In this document: positions 1-6,950 of the stretch, piece after piece
How the letters are laid out: each line of letters opens with the position of its first letter
Position numbering within the stretch: position 1 is the stretch's first letter
From: CAYZSU01 sp964480565
GTDB lineage: Bacteria > UBA10199 > 2-02-FULL-44-16 > JAAZCA01
Direction of reading: 5' to 3'
DNA: 12,569 nt
Assembly: GCA_964480565.1 (NCBI GenBank)
Contig: CAYZSU010000062.1
Span: 1 to 12,569 of the forward strand
Made by a program: the position numbers and the translations under genes
The notes under the pieces: generated by a model
The model's database searches: none
Told to the model about the DNA's origin: nothing
The model's input: the letters and a program-made list of their open reading frames with translations, nothing else

Positions 1-25
1 AAATGATTTCAGCTACTATCTATCC

Positions 26-232
26 ATATATTTTTAGGCCTTTTTGAGTTGGAAAATAATTAAGAACATTACCACTTTTTATGCGAGTTATACCTATGGC
101 CATCTCGCAAATGACGGCAGTTTTGCTAACTATGTGAAAATCCAATATATTTTTAGTTTTGTTGGGTTGCCCTGGTATTATTCCTTCAACTGTCGTTCAT
201 GCGAGTATTCGGTGCCAGGCACTCTAGATGAC
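26..232. repeat. degenerate tandem duplication, period about 118 bp
   Basis: Two stretches resemble each other in the same order. The first has an ATATATTTTTAG box at 26-37, GCGAG at 83-87 and ATGAC at 111-115. The second has the same landmarks at 145-156, 201-205 and 228-232. The offsets are 119, 118 and 117 bases, so the copies are collinear, but the sequence between landmarks has diverged strongly. The second copy can also fold, pairing 168-175 with 215-221. The short open frames that run through here look like translated repeat rather than genes. The function is unknown and the degree of similarity was judged by eye. Confidence 0.45.
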
Positions 233-263
233 CTCCTTAATATTCGAGTTTAAATTCTGGGGT

Positions 264-450
264 TGCCCTCAAAACGCCCATCTTCGGTGTTTCTTAGCTA
301 ACACCCGAAATCCTCACGTACTTTCGTGTACGCTCCGGCCCGCGAGTTTGCGGGAGGCCTTGACAGCGTCTATTATATTTTTGCTGTCGGAAATGCACAA
401 TCGCTTGATCAACTTGACTAATTGCTAACGCAATTTTTCAAGTTGTCACA
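264..450 (+). repeat. structured intergenic repeat element (full copy)
   Basis: The first 24 bases (264-287) recur almost exactly, in inverted orientation, at 3609-3632, which marks this as a dispersed repeat. The rest is unusually rich in dyads. TTCGGTGTT at 283-291 pairs imperfectly with AACACCCGAA at 300-309. CGTAC and GTACG flank a short loop near 318-334. GACAGC (362-367) pairs with GCTGTC (383-388). CAACTTGA (410-417) pairs with TCAAGTTG (438-445) around an inner ATTGC/GCAAT hairpin (421-425/430-434). This is typical of intergenic repeat families that fold as RNA or as cruciform DNA. The family is not recognised by name and the outer borders are approximate. Confidence 0.55.
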
Positions 451-467
451 GCGCTAGTAAACAAGAC

Positions 468-505
468 ATCATTTGCCAGGTATATAAATATGCCTGGCAA
501 ATGAT
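468..505. repeat. perfect 13-bp inverted repeat (hairpin)
   Basis: ATCATTTGCCAGG at 468-480 is exactly complementary to CCTGGCAAATGAT at 493-505, around a 12-base AT-rich loop. Three further pairs (one G-T) can form inside the loop. There is no T-tract on either side, so it is not a standard intrinsic terminator. It could be the end of the adjacent repeat element, a small palindromic transposable repeat, or a protein-binding site. Confidence 0.6.
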
Positions 506-654
506 AGTCGGCGTTATGCCTGTAACCTCATGTAGTCTAATAGAGGTTAGGCAATCTGGGCATTTTTGAACAACCCCTAAAATTGCTATTTTTCACCAGT
601 CCCATTCTTTCTGTAAGTCATAAATTTCAGCAAAATATGCAATCCCACAGGGTC

Positions 655-834
655 TGTGGATAACTTTGGGGATAACCTGTCCGTGGATTGGCTTATTTAG
701 GTTGAAAAAAACAATACAGCGAAATGATTAAAAAATGTGCATTAAAATATGTTCAAAAACATAGGTTTGCGTGTTATTTTACATGTTTCAAAATGAGAGC
801 AATGAAGGGGGGTATTTTTCATATCTGTGAATAA
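655..834. promoter_or_regulatory. cluster of DnaA-box-like sites in a gene-free AT-rich stretch
   Basis: TGTGGATAA at 655-663 and TGTGAATAA at 826-834 are exact reverse complements of the DnaA box consensus TTATNCACA. TGGGGATAA (667-675) and CGTGGATTG (682-690) are weaker matches in the same orientation, so three sites sit within 36 bp. Between the cluster and the distal box lies an AT-rich stretch (about 690-800) with a short dyad ATGTT/AACAT (749-762). No gene is seen between 506 and 862. This resembles part of a replication origin or a DnaA-titrating locus. No dnaA, dnaN, gidA or rpmH is present in the window, so the role is inference. Confidence 0.4.
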
Positions 835-862
835 CCGATGCAATCTTCTAAATGACAAGGGG

Positions 863-3583
863 TTATAGAAGCTTCTTAAGTGTTACTTTAAGGTTGTGAA
901 GGGCGCTTATTTTTTTCTCATTGACTTGGTATTTGTACCTTGCTTTGCCACGGGGGCCTTGTTGTTTCTGGATGAGGTGTGCATTGCTTAATGCGTCTAA
1001 AGCACTAATAATATCAAATTGATTATTGGATTCAGGATAATGAATTTCACCTAATTTTAGCATATCATTTCCTGTCGATTGAATGGTCTCGACTAGCTGA
1101 TTTTTGTTTATGTGTTGCTGCCCAGCAGTAGTCAATGCCTGACAGGTTAAAAAAAGTGATTCAATATATGGTAGGGTAAATTGATAGAATGCGCATAGGA
1201 TGGGATGGTTGGGTTGAATAGTGTTGATTTCATTAGTTGTGATATTGAAACATTGTTTGTCTGCCAGATAGTTTAGCACTGGTGAAATATGTTCGGATAT
1301 GCTCATACGTGATGCAAATTGAAAGGCATGTGCAAGAGATGGTTGATAGGATGTGATATCAGCAATGAGCGTATTCATCAGAACGCTAGTTTGAGCGCCA
1401 TATACCTTATGAAATAATGTACATATGAGTCCCATGAGTGCAAAATGGTGCATGATGCTATTTTTGTAGAGGGATAATGCCTGCCGTTTATTGGCATCGA
1501 CAAAAATAAATGGAGTATGCGCATTGGGATAATGTTGCACCAGGCGAAGTTGTTCGAGCCGGCCGATGACTTGTGTATAATTGCTGTTTTGTAGTTCTCT
1601 AAACTGACTAGTAGGGCATTTTTTATAAGTAGCAAAATCAAGCAATTGTTGAATATGTGTGGCTAATTGATCCAATGGCAATGCATTCGTTGGATGACTG
1701 AGTACAGACATGGCAGTGCATGCCGTGGGTGTAATCACAATATGTTTGTTGATTTCCCGGCATATGCGGGTCGCAATATCATGTGCATGTGTAGTATTAT
1801 TCGTGGGCATGTGTATGGCATTGCCAAAGCGAATATGAACTGAGCCATGCTGTTTACTTTGGCGTCGTAAGAACCTAGTTAATTTTAATAGATGGCTGGG
1901 TCGTTCCGCTTGCTTTTGTTTACCTTGGCTTTCTGATATGTAACTTTTTTGCTCAATAATGCGATCATATGTGAGCGACACTGGTATGTAACATACGTCA
2001 TTTAAATTTGCGCGCTTGCCTGCATTGTGAAGAAGCTCAACCATGCCTGTTTTAGGCGATCGTAACTTGCCTGTTCGGCTGCGACCGCCTTCAATGAAAA
2101 ACTCCTGGCAATACCCTTGCTTTAATAGCACGGTTAAATAAGTTTCAATCACAGCGGTATATAATGGATTATTTCGAAATCGCCGGCGAATAAAGTATGC
2201 GCCGCAATGGCGGAAAAGTTTCCCTAATGGCCAAAAGCTTAAATTAATCCCTGCAGCAATATGTGGCACAGTCATGCCATGGGTGTATAGAATATGGGAG
2301 AGAATAAGATAGTCCATGTGGCTTTTGTGATTGGGCACGAATATTATTGGCTGGGATGCATATAGTGATTTAATGCGTTTTAACCCTTCCATGTCGATAT
2401 GGATATGCTCGTAGGTGTGCTTGAGAACATAATTAAGCAAGCGGTCCGATAATGATAAATAAAAATAATCCAGATTGGATGCGATTTCAGAAATATATTT
2501 TTGAGCTAATTTTCGACAGTCTTGCGTGGATTTATTTAATGTCTGCGCGATCTCACATAGTTGTCGGTCCAGGTGCTCATCGGATAGCACTTCGTCGATA
2601 AACCATTGGCGGGGTCGAACGGGCGGTCCTGTAAGTGCCCAGGTTTGGGCATGCAATGATTCTTTTAAGGCAATACGTAATTGATCAACTTTTATATCAT
2701 CCGATTGATTTTTATTCGTATCTAAAAAGTCTTCTAGCGAAATTGTGTTGCCCATAATCATTTGCGCATGGCCTTTATATTTGCGTAAATGGGCATATGT
2801 ATTTCTAATTGAGCGAAGTGCATATTGGTCATTAAGAAATTGATCCCATACTTTATGATCATCACCTTTGGCTGTTCGCTGCCAAAGAAAATCAATGGGA
2901 ACAATAGTGATTGGTGTGTCACTGAGCCGCTGCGCGGCAAATAAGTTCATAATCATGGGCTTAATGCCCGTAAAGAAAATATGATTGTCCGACAAACTAC
3001 CAGAGGGCATGGTTAAAAGGACACTATGATTTCTGGCAATATATTCCGGTAAATTGCCGTTTTGAATATAGTCAAATGCGTGAGAGTGGTGTTGCCAATA
3101 GGCATGAGCATATTGGCTTTGTTTTCGAAACTCTGACCATGGTTGCCACCGGGTCATACAGACACTATTGTTATATTCAATTAATGGAATGTTATGTGAA
3201 AGAAATATTTTGTTTAATGCACTGTATTCCATTAATCCAATATCTTTGCAGACATAGACAACCGTATTCTTTTTTGAAATATCTTGAAGCTCATTGATAA
3301 TATGAGGAGGGATATGAATCCGTTTTTCAAAATACGATATTAATCGTGGAAATAATGGATTATGTGCCTGACACATGCTGCTAGAGTGCGGTATGTTCGT
3401 TTGAGCAAGCAGTGCAGTTTGAGTGGATTTACGTGTTAACAGCCGCCATATGAAATGCCAGCCCTTAAATAAAGGACCGGGTGTATGAGTCGAATACATT
3501 GTATATGCCATGAAAATGATATAGTGCGTTTTTTTTGATCGCGCAAGGTCTTTCAATTGAAGTGTTTTGGGGCTTTTTTTCAC
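863..3583 (-). CDS. plsB: glycerol-3-phosphate 1-O-acyltransferase PlsB
   Basis: This enzyme transfers an acyl chain to the sn-1 position of glycerol-3-phosphate, the first step of phospholipid synthesis, at the inner membrane. All four acyltransferase blocks are visible. The catalytic HX4D is H419-D424 inside PNHKSHMDY. GAYFIRRRFR lies at 461-470, FFIEGGRSRTGK at 495-506, and YIPVSL starts near residue 532. The frame is 906 residues against roughly 800 for E. coli PlsB. The first codon is GTG (3581-3583) with no clear ribosome binding site. An ATG at residue 25 (3509-3511) is an alternative and matches the family N-terminus (GWHFIWRLL) better. It follows the histidine kinase by 54 bp on the same strand and is probably co-transcribed with it. 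The family call is secure; the start is not. Confidence 0.95.
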   Translation of the reverse strand: MKKSPKTLQLKDLARSKKTHYIIFMAYTMYSTHTPGPLFKGWHFIWRLLTRKSTQTALLAQTNIPHSSSMCQAHNPLFPRLISYFEKRIHIPPHIINELQDISKKNTVVYVCKDIGLMEYSALNKIFLSHNIPLIEYNNSVCMTRWQPWSEFRKQSQYAHAYWQHHSHAFDYIQNGNLPEYIARNHSVLLTMPSGSLSDNHIFFTGIKPMIMNLFAAQRLSDTPITIVPIDFLWQRTAKGDDHKVWDQFLNDQYALRSIRNTYAHLRKYKGHAQMIMGNTISLEDFLDTNKNQSDDIKVDQLRIALKESLHAQTWALTGPPVRPRQWFIDEVLSDEHLDRQLCEIAQTLNKSTQDCRKLAQKYISEIASNLDYFYLSLSDRLLNYVLKHTYEHIHIDMEGLKRIKSLYASQPIIFVPNHKSHMDYLILSHILYTHGMTVPHIAAGINLSFWPLGKLFRHCGAYFIRRRFRNNPLYTAVIETYLTVLLKQGYCQEFFIEGGRSRTGKLRSPKTGMVELLHNAGKRANLNDVCYIPVSLTYDRIIEQKSYISESQGKQKQAERPSHLLKLTRFLRRQSKQHGSVHIRFGNAIHMPTNNTTHAHDIATRICREINKHIVITPTACTAMSVLSHPTNALPLDQLATHIQQLLDFATYKKCPTSQFRELQNSNYTQVIGRLEQLRLVQHYPNAHTPFIFVDANKRQALSLYKNSIMHHFALMGLICTLFHKVYGAQTSVLMNTLIADITSYQPSLAHAFQFASRMSISEHISPVLNYLADKQCFNITTNEINTIQPNHPILCAFYQFTLPYIESLFLTCQALTTAGQQHINKNQLVETIQSTGNDMLKLGEIHYPESNNQFDIISALDALSNAHLIQKQQGPRGKARYKYQVNEKKISALHNLKVTLKKLL

Positions 3584-3608
3584 AGCTCATTGGATTTGCT
3601 GGACAATG

Positions 3609-3632
3609 CCGAAGATGGGCGTTTTGATGGCA
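3609..3632 (-). repeat. short inverted copy of the repeat core
   Basis: Read on the minus strand, these 24 bases match 264-287 at 23 positions, the exception being C268 (A here). The remainder of the larger element is not seen here. It lies in the 54-bp gap between the kinase stop and the plsB start, about 3.3 kb from the longer copy and in opposite orientation. Confidence 0.7.
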
Positions 3633-3637
3633 CTCCC

Positions 3638-5377
3638 TTAAGATAAAAAGTAAATGGTAAATGTCGTACCTACATCGATGGTGCTTTTGACAGCAATATG
3701 CGCATTGTGCTGTTCGAGTATGCGTTTGCACAATGGAAGCCCTAACCCTAGGCCACTTCGTTTGGTGGTAATAAATTCATCAAATAGCTGGGATAAGTGA
3801 TTCTCTGATATGCCGGAGCCTGTATCTGTAATATGGATAGCAATGTCATACTGATGATCATCATGTAATAATTCACTTGTAATAGTGATACACCCATTTG
3901 AATTGATTGCATCAACTGCATTGGAGATAATATTATTGAGTACGCGAGGTAGGGAAATGCGATCAGCTCGAATATGGGGGTGATTTGAGTCAAATATTTT
4001 TTTGATTTGAATGTGTCGATTTTGTATTTCAGATTCATAGCATGAGAGGCATTCGTCTAAAATATGATTGATGCTCAATGAGATGGGACTAAATGGAATA
4101 TCGTGAGTCAGGTTATGTAGATTTTTTGTATATGTATCCATGACTTTGAACTCCCGGGCAATCGTTCGTTCAAAGGTATCCCGAAAACGAGAATCATCAT
4201 ATTTTCGAAGCATAAGAGCGGTTACATTTTTAATACTCTGAATGGGATGTTTTAAGTCATGCATTAAGCCTGAAGCCACACGGCCAAATACTGCCAATCG
4301 TTCCTGCTTTCGGACATTATCCTGTAGTTGTTCCAAGTGACGGGACATATCATTAAATGAATGTGCCATTTTCGAAAATTCGTCCACGCCATAAAGCCCA
4401 ATATGATAATGCAATTTACCTTGGCCAATGTGGTAAATACCAGTCATCAGAGTTTTGATGGGGGAAAGAATATGATAATGGCTGAAAATATAGCCGATAA
4501 TAATGACGCTGATGAGCGATACTACAATTAATAGGATCAGCTGAAATGTTGTGTGATTGACGCGCGCAAATGCTTCTGCAATAGGCTGTTCAATTAAAAT
4601 AACCCATTTAATTGGATCGATCAATTGCGTAAGCACAATAAGGTTTCTTTGACTATTTTGGCTGATAATTTCATGCGATAAAATATGTGAGGCTGTGAAA
4701 TCAAATGACTTAAGTTGCGTAAAATACGGGTATTGGCTCGTTTGAAATACAAGTTTTTTATACGATGGATGGCCGCTGGCAATAATATTTCCTTGAGCGG
4801 TTAATATGCTGATATACCCTTGTTTGCCAATGGTCATGGAATCGACCATGGTCCATAAACTGAGTAGATCCAACTCAATATTAAGTAGGCCGTTGATTTG
4901 TCCGAGTTGATGAAGTGGTAACATGATTTGCAATGCAGGCGTTTGGTCTGCACGAATATACACAGGAGATAGGAAATAGTCGCTTTTCATAATATGAGGC
5001 AGCGCCGTCATAAAATAATGTGATTTTTTTTGAGGTGTGATTTCACTGCTTGCATGGATGTGCCCGTTAATATCCATGATTCGAATCCAATGAAGTTTTT
5101 TAAACTTAATCGTATAGTTTTGTAATATTCGCGATTGTTGCCAATCCGTTAAATCCGGGTGATTGAGATTTTCTGCAATGGCTTGGCCAATATGAATCGC
5201 ATGGTGTAGCGTATCATCGATACGGTCATGCATTTGTTTGATTAGCCTGGAATTTCCTTCCAGTATGGATATTTGCGTGGCTTGCCGGGTGGAAAGGATA
5301 GAAACAAAACCAAATACGGATAATGGTAATATTGCGGCAATAATGAGTAGTACAATTATTTTGGACTGAATGCTCAT
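3638..5377 (-). CDS. membrane sensor histidine kinase (extracytoplasmic sensor, HAMP, HisKA, HATPase)
   Basis: This is a 579-residue sensor kinase with a standard layout. A first membrane helix (about 7-29) is followed by a periplasmic sensor region of about 240 residues that looks like a Cache-type domain, then a second helix (about 278-300) and a HAMP linker (about 300-352). The H-box GLMHDLKHPIQSIKN has phospho-acceptor H373. The ATPase domain shows N-box NNIISNAVDAI (481-491), G1 DTGSGI (518-523), F-box LFDEFITTK (531-539) and G2 GLGLGLPLC (542-550), so it should be active. No response regulator gene is adjacent, making it an orphan in this window. It stands 54 bp upstream of plsB. No strong ribosome binding site precedes the ATG. 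The ligand cannot be told from sequence. Confidence 0.93.
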   Translation of the reverse strand: MSIQSKIIVLLIIAAILPLSVFGFVSILSTRQATQISILEGNSRLIKQMHDRIDDTLHHAIHIGQAIAENLNHPDLTDWQQSRILQNYTIKFKKLHWIRIMDINGHIHASSEITPQKKSHYFMTALPHIMKSDYFLSPVYIRADQTPALQIMLPLHQLGQINGLLNIELDLLSLWTMVDSMTIGKQGYISILTAQGNIIASGHPSYKKLVFQTSQYPYFTQLKSFDFTASHILSHEIISQNSQRNLIVLTQLIDPIKWVILIEQPIAEAFARVNHTTFQLILLIVVSLISVIIIGYIFSHYHILSPIKTLMTGIYHIGQGKLHYHIGLYGVDEFSKMAHSFNDMSRHLEQLQDNVRKQERLAVFGRVASGLMHDLKHPIQSIKNVTALMLRKYDDSRFRDTFERTIAREFKVMDTYTKNLHNLTHDIPFSPISLSINHILDECLSCYESEIQNRHIQIKKIFDSNHPHIRADRISLPRVLNNIISNAVDAINSNGCITITSELLHDDHQYDIAIHITDTGSGISENHLSQLFDEFITTKRSGLGLGLPLCKRILEQHNAHIAVKSTIDVGTTFTIYFLS

Positions 5378-5404
5378 ATGAATTTCATAATCGTAAATAC
5401 TTGG

Positions 5405-5432
5405 ATTGTCATTAGGATTTTTAGGTTGTCAA
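5405..5432 (-). promoter_or_regulatory. putative promoter for the kinase-plsB unit
   Basis: On the minus strand TTGACA (5427-5432) is followed after 16 bases by GACAAT (5405-5410), a 4/6 match to the -10 box. Transcription would start near 5398, about 20 bases upstream of the kinase start codon. The -35 is perfect and the -10 is weak. Confidence 0.45.
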
Positions 5433-5513
5433 AAAATGCGTATGTTTATTTCCATTTGAAATAATAAGTTAAATAAGATTATGTCTTCAATTTGCAATGT
5501 ATTTTTATGCAAA

Positions 5514-5576
5514 CACCTAAAATTAAAAACATTGACCAATGTCCCGCAGACATCTATAAAATAAGCAGTTTAGGTG
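5514..5576. promoter_or_regulatory. inverted repeats overlapping the mannose-operon promoter (possible operators)
   Basis: CACCTAAA (5514-5521) is complementary to TTTAGGTG (5569-5576), bracketing the promoter. Inside, the dyad ACATT-GACC-AATGT (5529-5542) covers the -35 box. Both arrangements fit binding sites for a dimeric regulator that would control access of RNA polymerase. No regulator gene is adjacent. Confidence 0.4.
5532..5560 (+). promoter_or_regulatory. putative sigma70 promoter of the GDP-mannose operon
   Basis: TTGACC (5532-5537, 5/6 match) and TATAAA (5555-5560, 5/6 match) are separated by the ideal 17 bases. The start would be near 5567, giving a leader of about 190 nt before the first ATG at 5757. 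This is the best promoter match in the divergent region 5378-5756. Confidence 0.6.
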
Positions 5577-5728
5577 CTTTGAAGATATAAATTATTCCCT
5601 GAGTTGACATTTTTTTGGGAATCAACATCATCATATGGGCTGCATACTATGCATAATTACTTCACATCAATGTGCGACAATAGATCATACGAATCCGCTG
5701 ATATGTATTGCATATCAACGGATTTTTT
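5567..5728 (+). ncRNA. candidate leader RNA or small RNA ended by an intrinsic terminator
   Basis: The transcript predicted from the promoter at 5532-5560 meets a full intrinsic terminator at 5692-5728 before reaching any gene, giving an RNA of about 160 nt. It contains a smaller hairpin (ATTCCC 5594-5599 with GGGAAT 5617-5622) and a short dyad TGCAT/ATGCA (5641-5653). No known riboswitch consensus or leader peptide was recognised. It may be an attenuated leader of the operon or an independent small RNA. Confidence 0.3.
5692..5728 (+). terminator. intrinsic terminator in the operon leader (possible attenuator)
   Basis: AATCCG (5692-5697) and TGATATG (5699-5705) pair with CATATCA (5711-5717) and CGGATT (5719-5724), with one C/A mismatch and a 5-base loop, followed by a run of six Ts (5723-5728). 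It ends 28 bases upstream of the start codon at 5757, downstream of the likely promoter. It should therefore stop many transcripts unless antitermination occurs or another promoter is used. Confidence 0.7.
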
Positions 5729-5756
5729 ACATCAATGGTAAATAAGGAGAGTATAT

Positions 5757-6896
5757 ATGCTACAGATGACAGGAGTGAGCTCAATAGCAGGCAGTTCGGG
5801 GGTAATACAACAAGGCATGGGTTTTTGGGGAGGTGCCTTACAGCCGCCGCTTATATTGATTGAACCAACTATTACGGGCACTATATCATCCTATCAAGGG
5901 CCAGTGATGATTTCAGGGGAGGGATTTTCTTCTTCTGAGTCTGACTGTTATCGTCTAGACCGATCAATTGTATCAACTAACTCTAGTAATGCCCCTGCAT
6001 TATTGCACGCATTTTCAAAAGTAATAGGGCATCAGAAGGGTCCTATATATTCAGCATCCATTACATCGGATGATTTTCTATCACCAAGCATAATGGCTTC
6101 TATTGCAAGTCAATCTAGTGGCCCAATGATGATTAGCAATCGAGCATCAAATGCAACTAATCAATTATTCTATTTTTTCGATCAGCCTGCAGCAGGATAT
6201 ATTGCCTCTAGTCGCCTTGCCTCTCCTTTGAGTGCTGCTGCGATTGATCAAATTATTGGAATGAGCGTGTCTCAGTATTCAACCTTATCTGAAAATATGA
6301 TATCAGTGAAATCAGAACAGCCCTTGTCAGTGATGGATGGAGTTATCAGTCGATATACCAAGGTATTTGGTGATGAGCCGCTAAAGGACAAGTGCATTGT
6401 TGTATCTTCAAGTAATGGTGTTAACCCCTATATTTTGCAAAAACTAGGCGCAACAGTATTTACGACTAATTTAGCAGAGAATTCTTCTAAAAATAATTTT
6501 TTCGATTTGTTGAATCAGCATTCAGCGGATCTGTATGTGGGGTGGCTCGATCATCCAGATAATTCCTTTATTCAACTGGCATCATCAGTGATTGTTGGAA
6601 AAAATGGACCTCTATCATTGTCTGAACAAATTGCCAATATTAAACGCTTAACAGGCATTGAACGCGTCATTTATGAAGGAGCAAGTGGCGAAACATTGGT
6701 AGATAGCAAAGTACCGCTTAGGGGAAAATACTATTTTCAGGATGAATTGACAATGTCTATTCAGTCGCTTATAGGCGTTGATCAATCTGATGGTATAATA
6801 CTTCCACATGATGCAATAATTCGTGGTAGTGACTTGTTAACTGGTATGTCTGTCGCAGATCCAATTTTACCAGTGATTGCGGCATTGATTGGATAG
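5757..6896 (+). CDS. degenerate phosphohexomutase paralogue, probably non-catalytic
   Basis: This 379-residue protein is not obvious at first sight, but it aligns with the phosphomannomutase encoded next door. VMISGEGF (50-57) corresponds to the start of domain 1. GPMMISNRASNATNQLFY (122-139) occupies the place of the catalytic loop TGSHIP and lacks the serine-histidine pair. VISRYTKVFG (196-205) matches YIDRYVNAFG. WLDHPDNSF (263-271) replaces the metal loop TDGDSDRPF. RGKYYFQDE (322-330) fits the family's domain-3 pattern. From D342 to I378 it aligns without gaps to the sugar-binding EANGG region, ending in PVIAALI against PIVAALI. Domain 4, with the phosphate-binding loop, is absent. The start is supported by AAGGAG at 5744-5749, 7 bases before ATG. 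It is the first gene of the operon, and the frame is intact, so it is likely a maintained pseudo-enzyme. Role unknown. Confidence 0.7.
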   Translation: MLQMTGVSSIAGSSGVIQQGMGFWGGALQPPLILIEPTITGTISSYQGPVMISGEGFSSSESDCYRLDRSIVSTNSSNAPALLHAFSKVIGHQKGPIYSASITSDDFLSPSIMASIASQSSGPMMISNRASNATNQLFYFFDQPAAGYIASSRLASPLSAAAIDQIIGMSVSQYSTLSENMISVKSEQPLSVMDGVISRYTKVFGDEPLKDKCIVVSSSNGVNPYILQKLGATVFTTNLAENSSKNNFFDLLNQHSADLYVGWLDHPDNSFIQLASSVIVGKNGPLSLSEQIANIKRLTGIERVIYEGASGETLVDSKVPLRGKYYFQDELTMSIQSLIGVDQSDGIILPHDAIIRGSDLLTGMSVADPILPVIAALIG

Positions 6897-6950
6897 GGAA
6901 TAACGATTTATTAAACTATAAAACATAAAAAAGATGGGGAGAAAATCAAT

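Noticed and set aside
44..428. Two short open frames on the plus strand (44-253 and 228-428)
   Set aside because: They coincide with the tandem duplication and the structured repeat, have no ribosome binding site and no recognisable protein features.
3465..3731. Minus-strand frame across the kinase-plsB junction
   Set aside because: It overlaps the ends of two well-supported genes in another frame and includes the repeat core. It is a shadow.
5604..5609. TTGACA in the operon leader as a second promoter
   Set aside because: No acceptable -10 box at 15-19 bases. The better promoter is at 5532-5560.
5567..5756. Known riboswitch in the operon leader
   Set aside because: No recognisable consensus of a characterised riboswitch class; only generic hairpins and a terminator.
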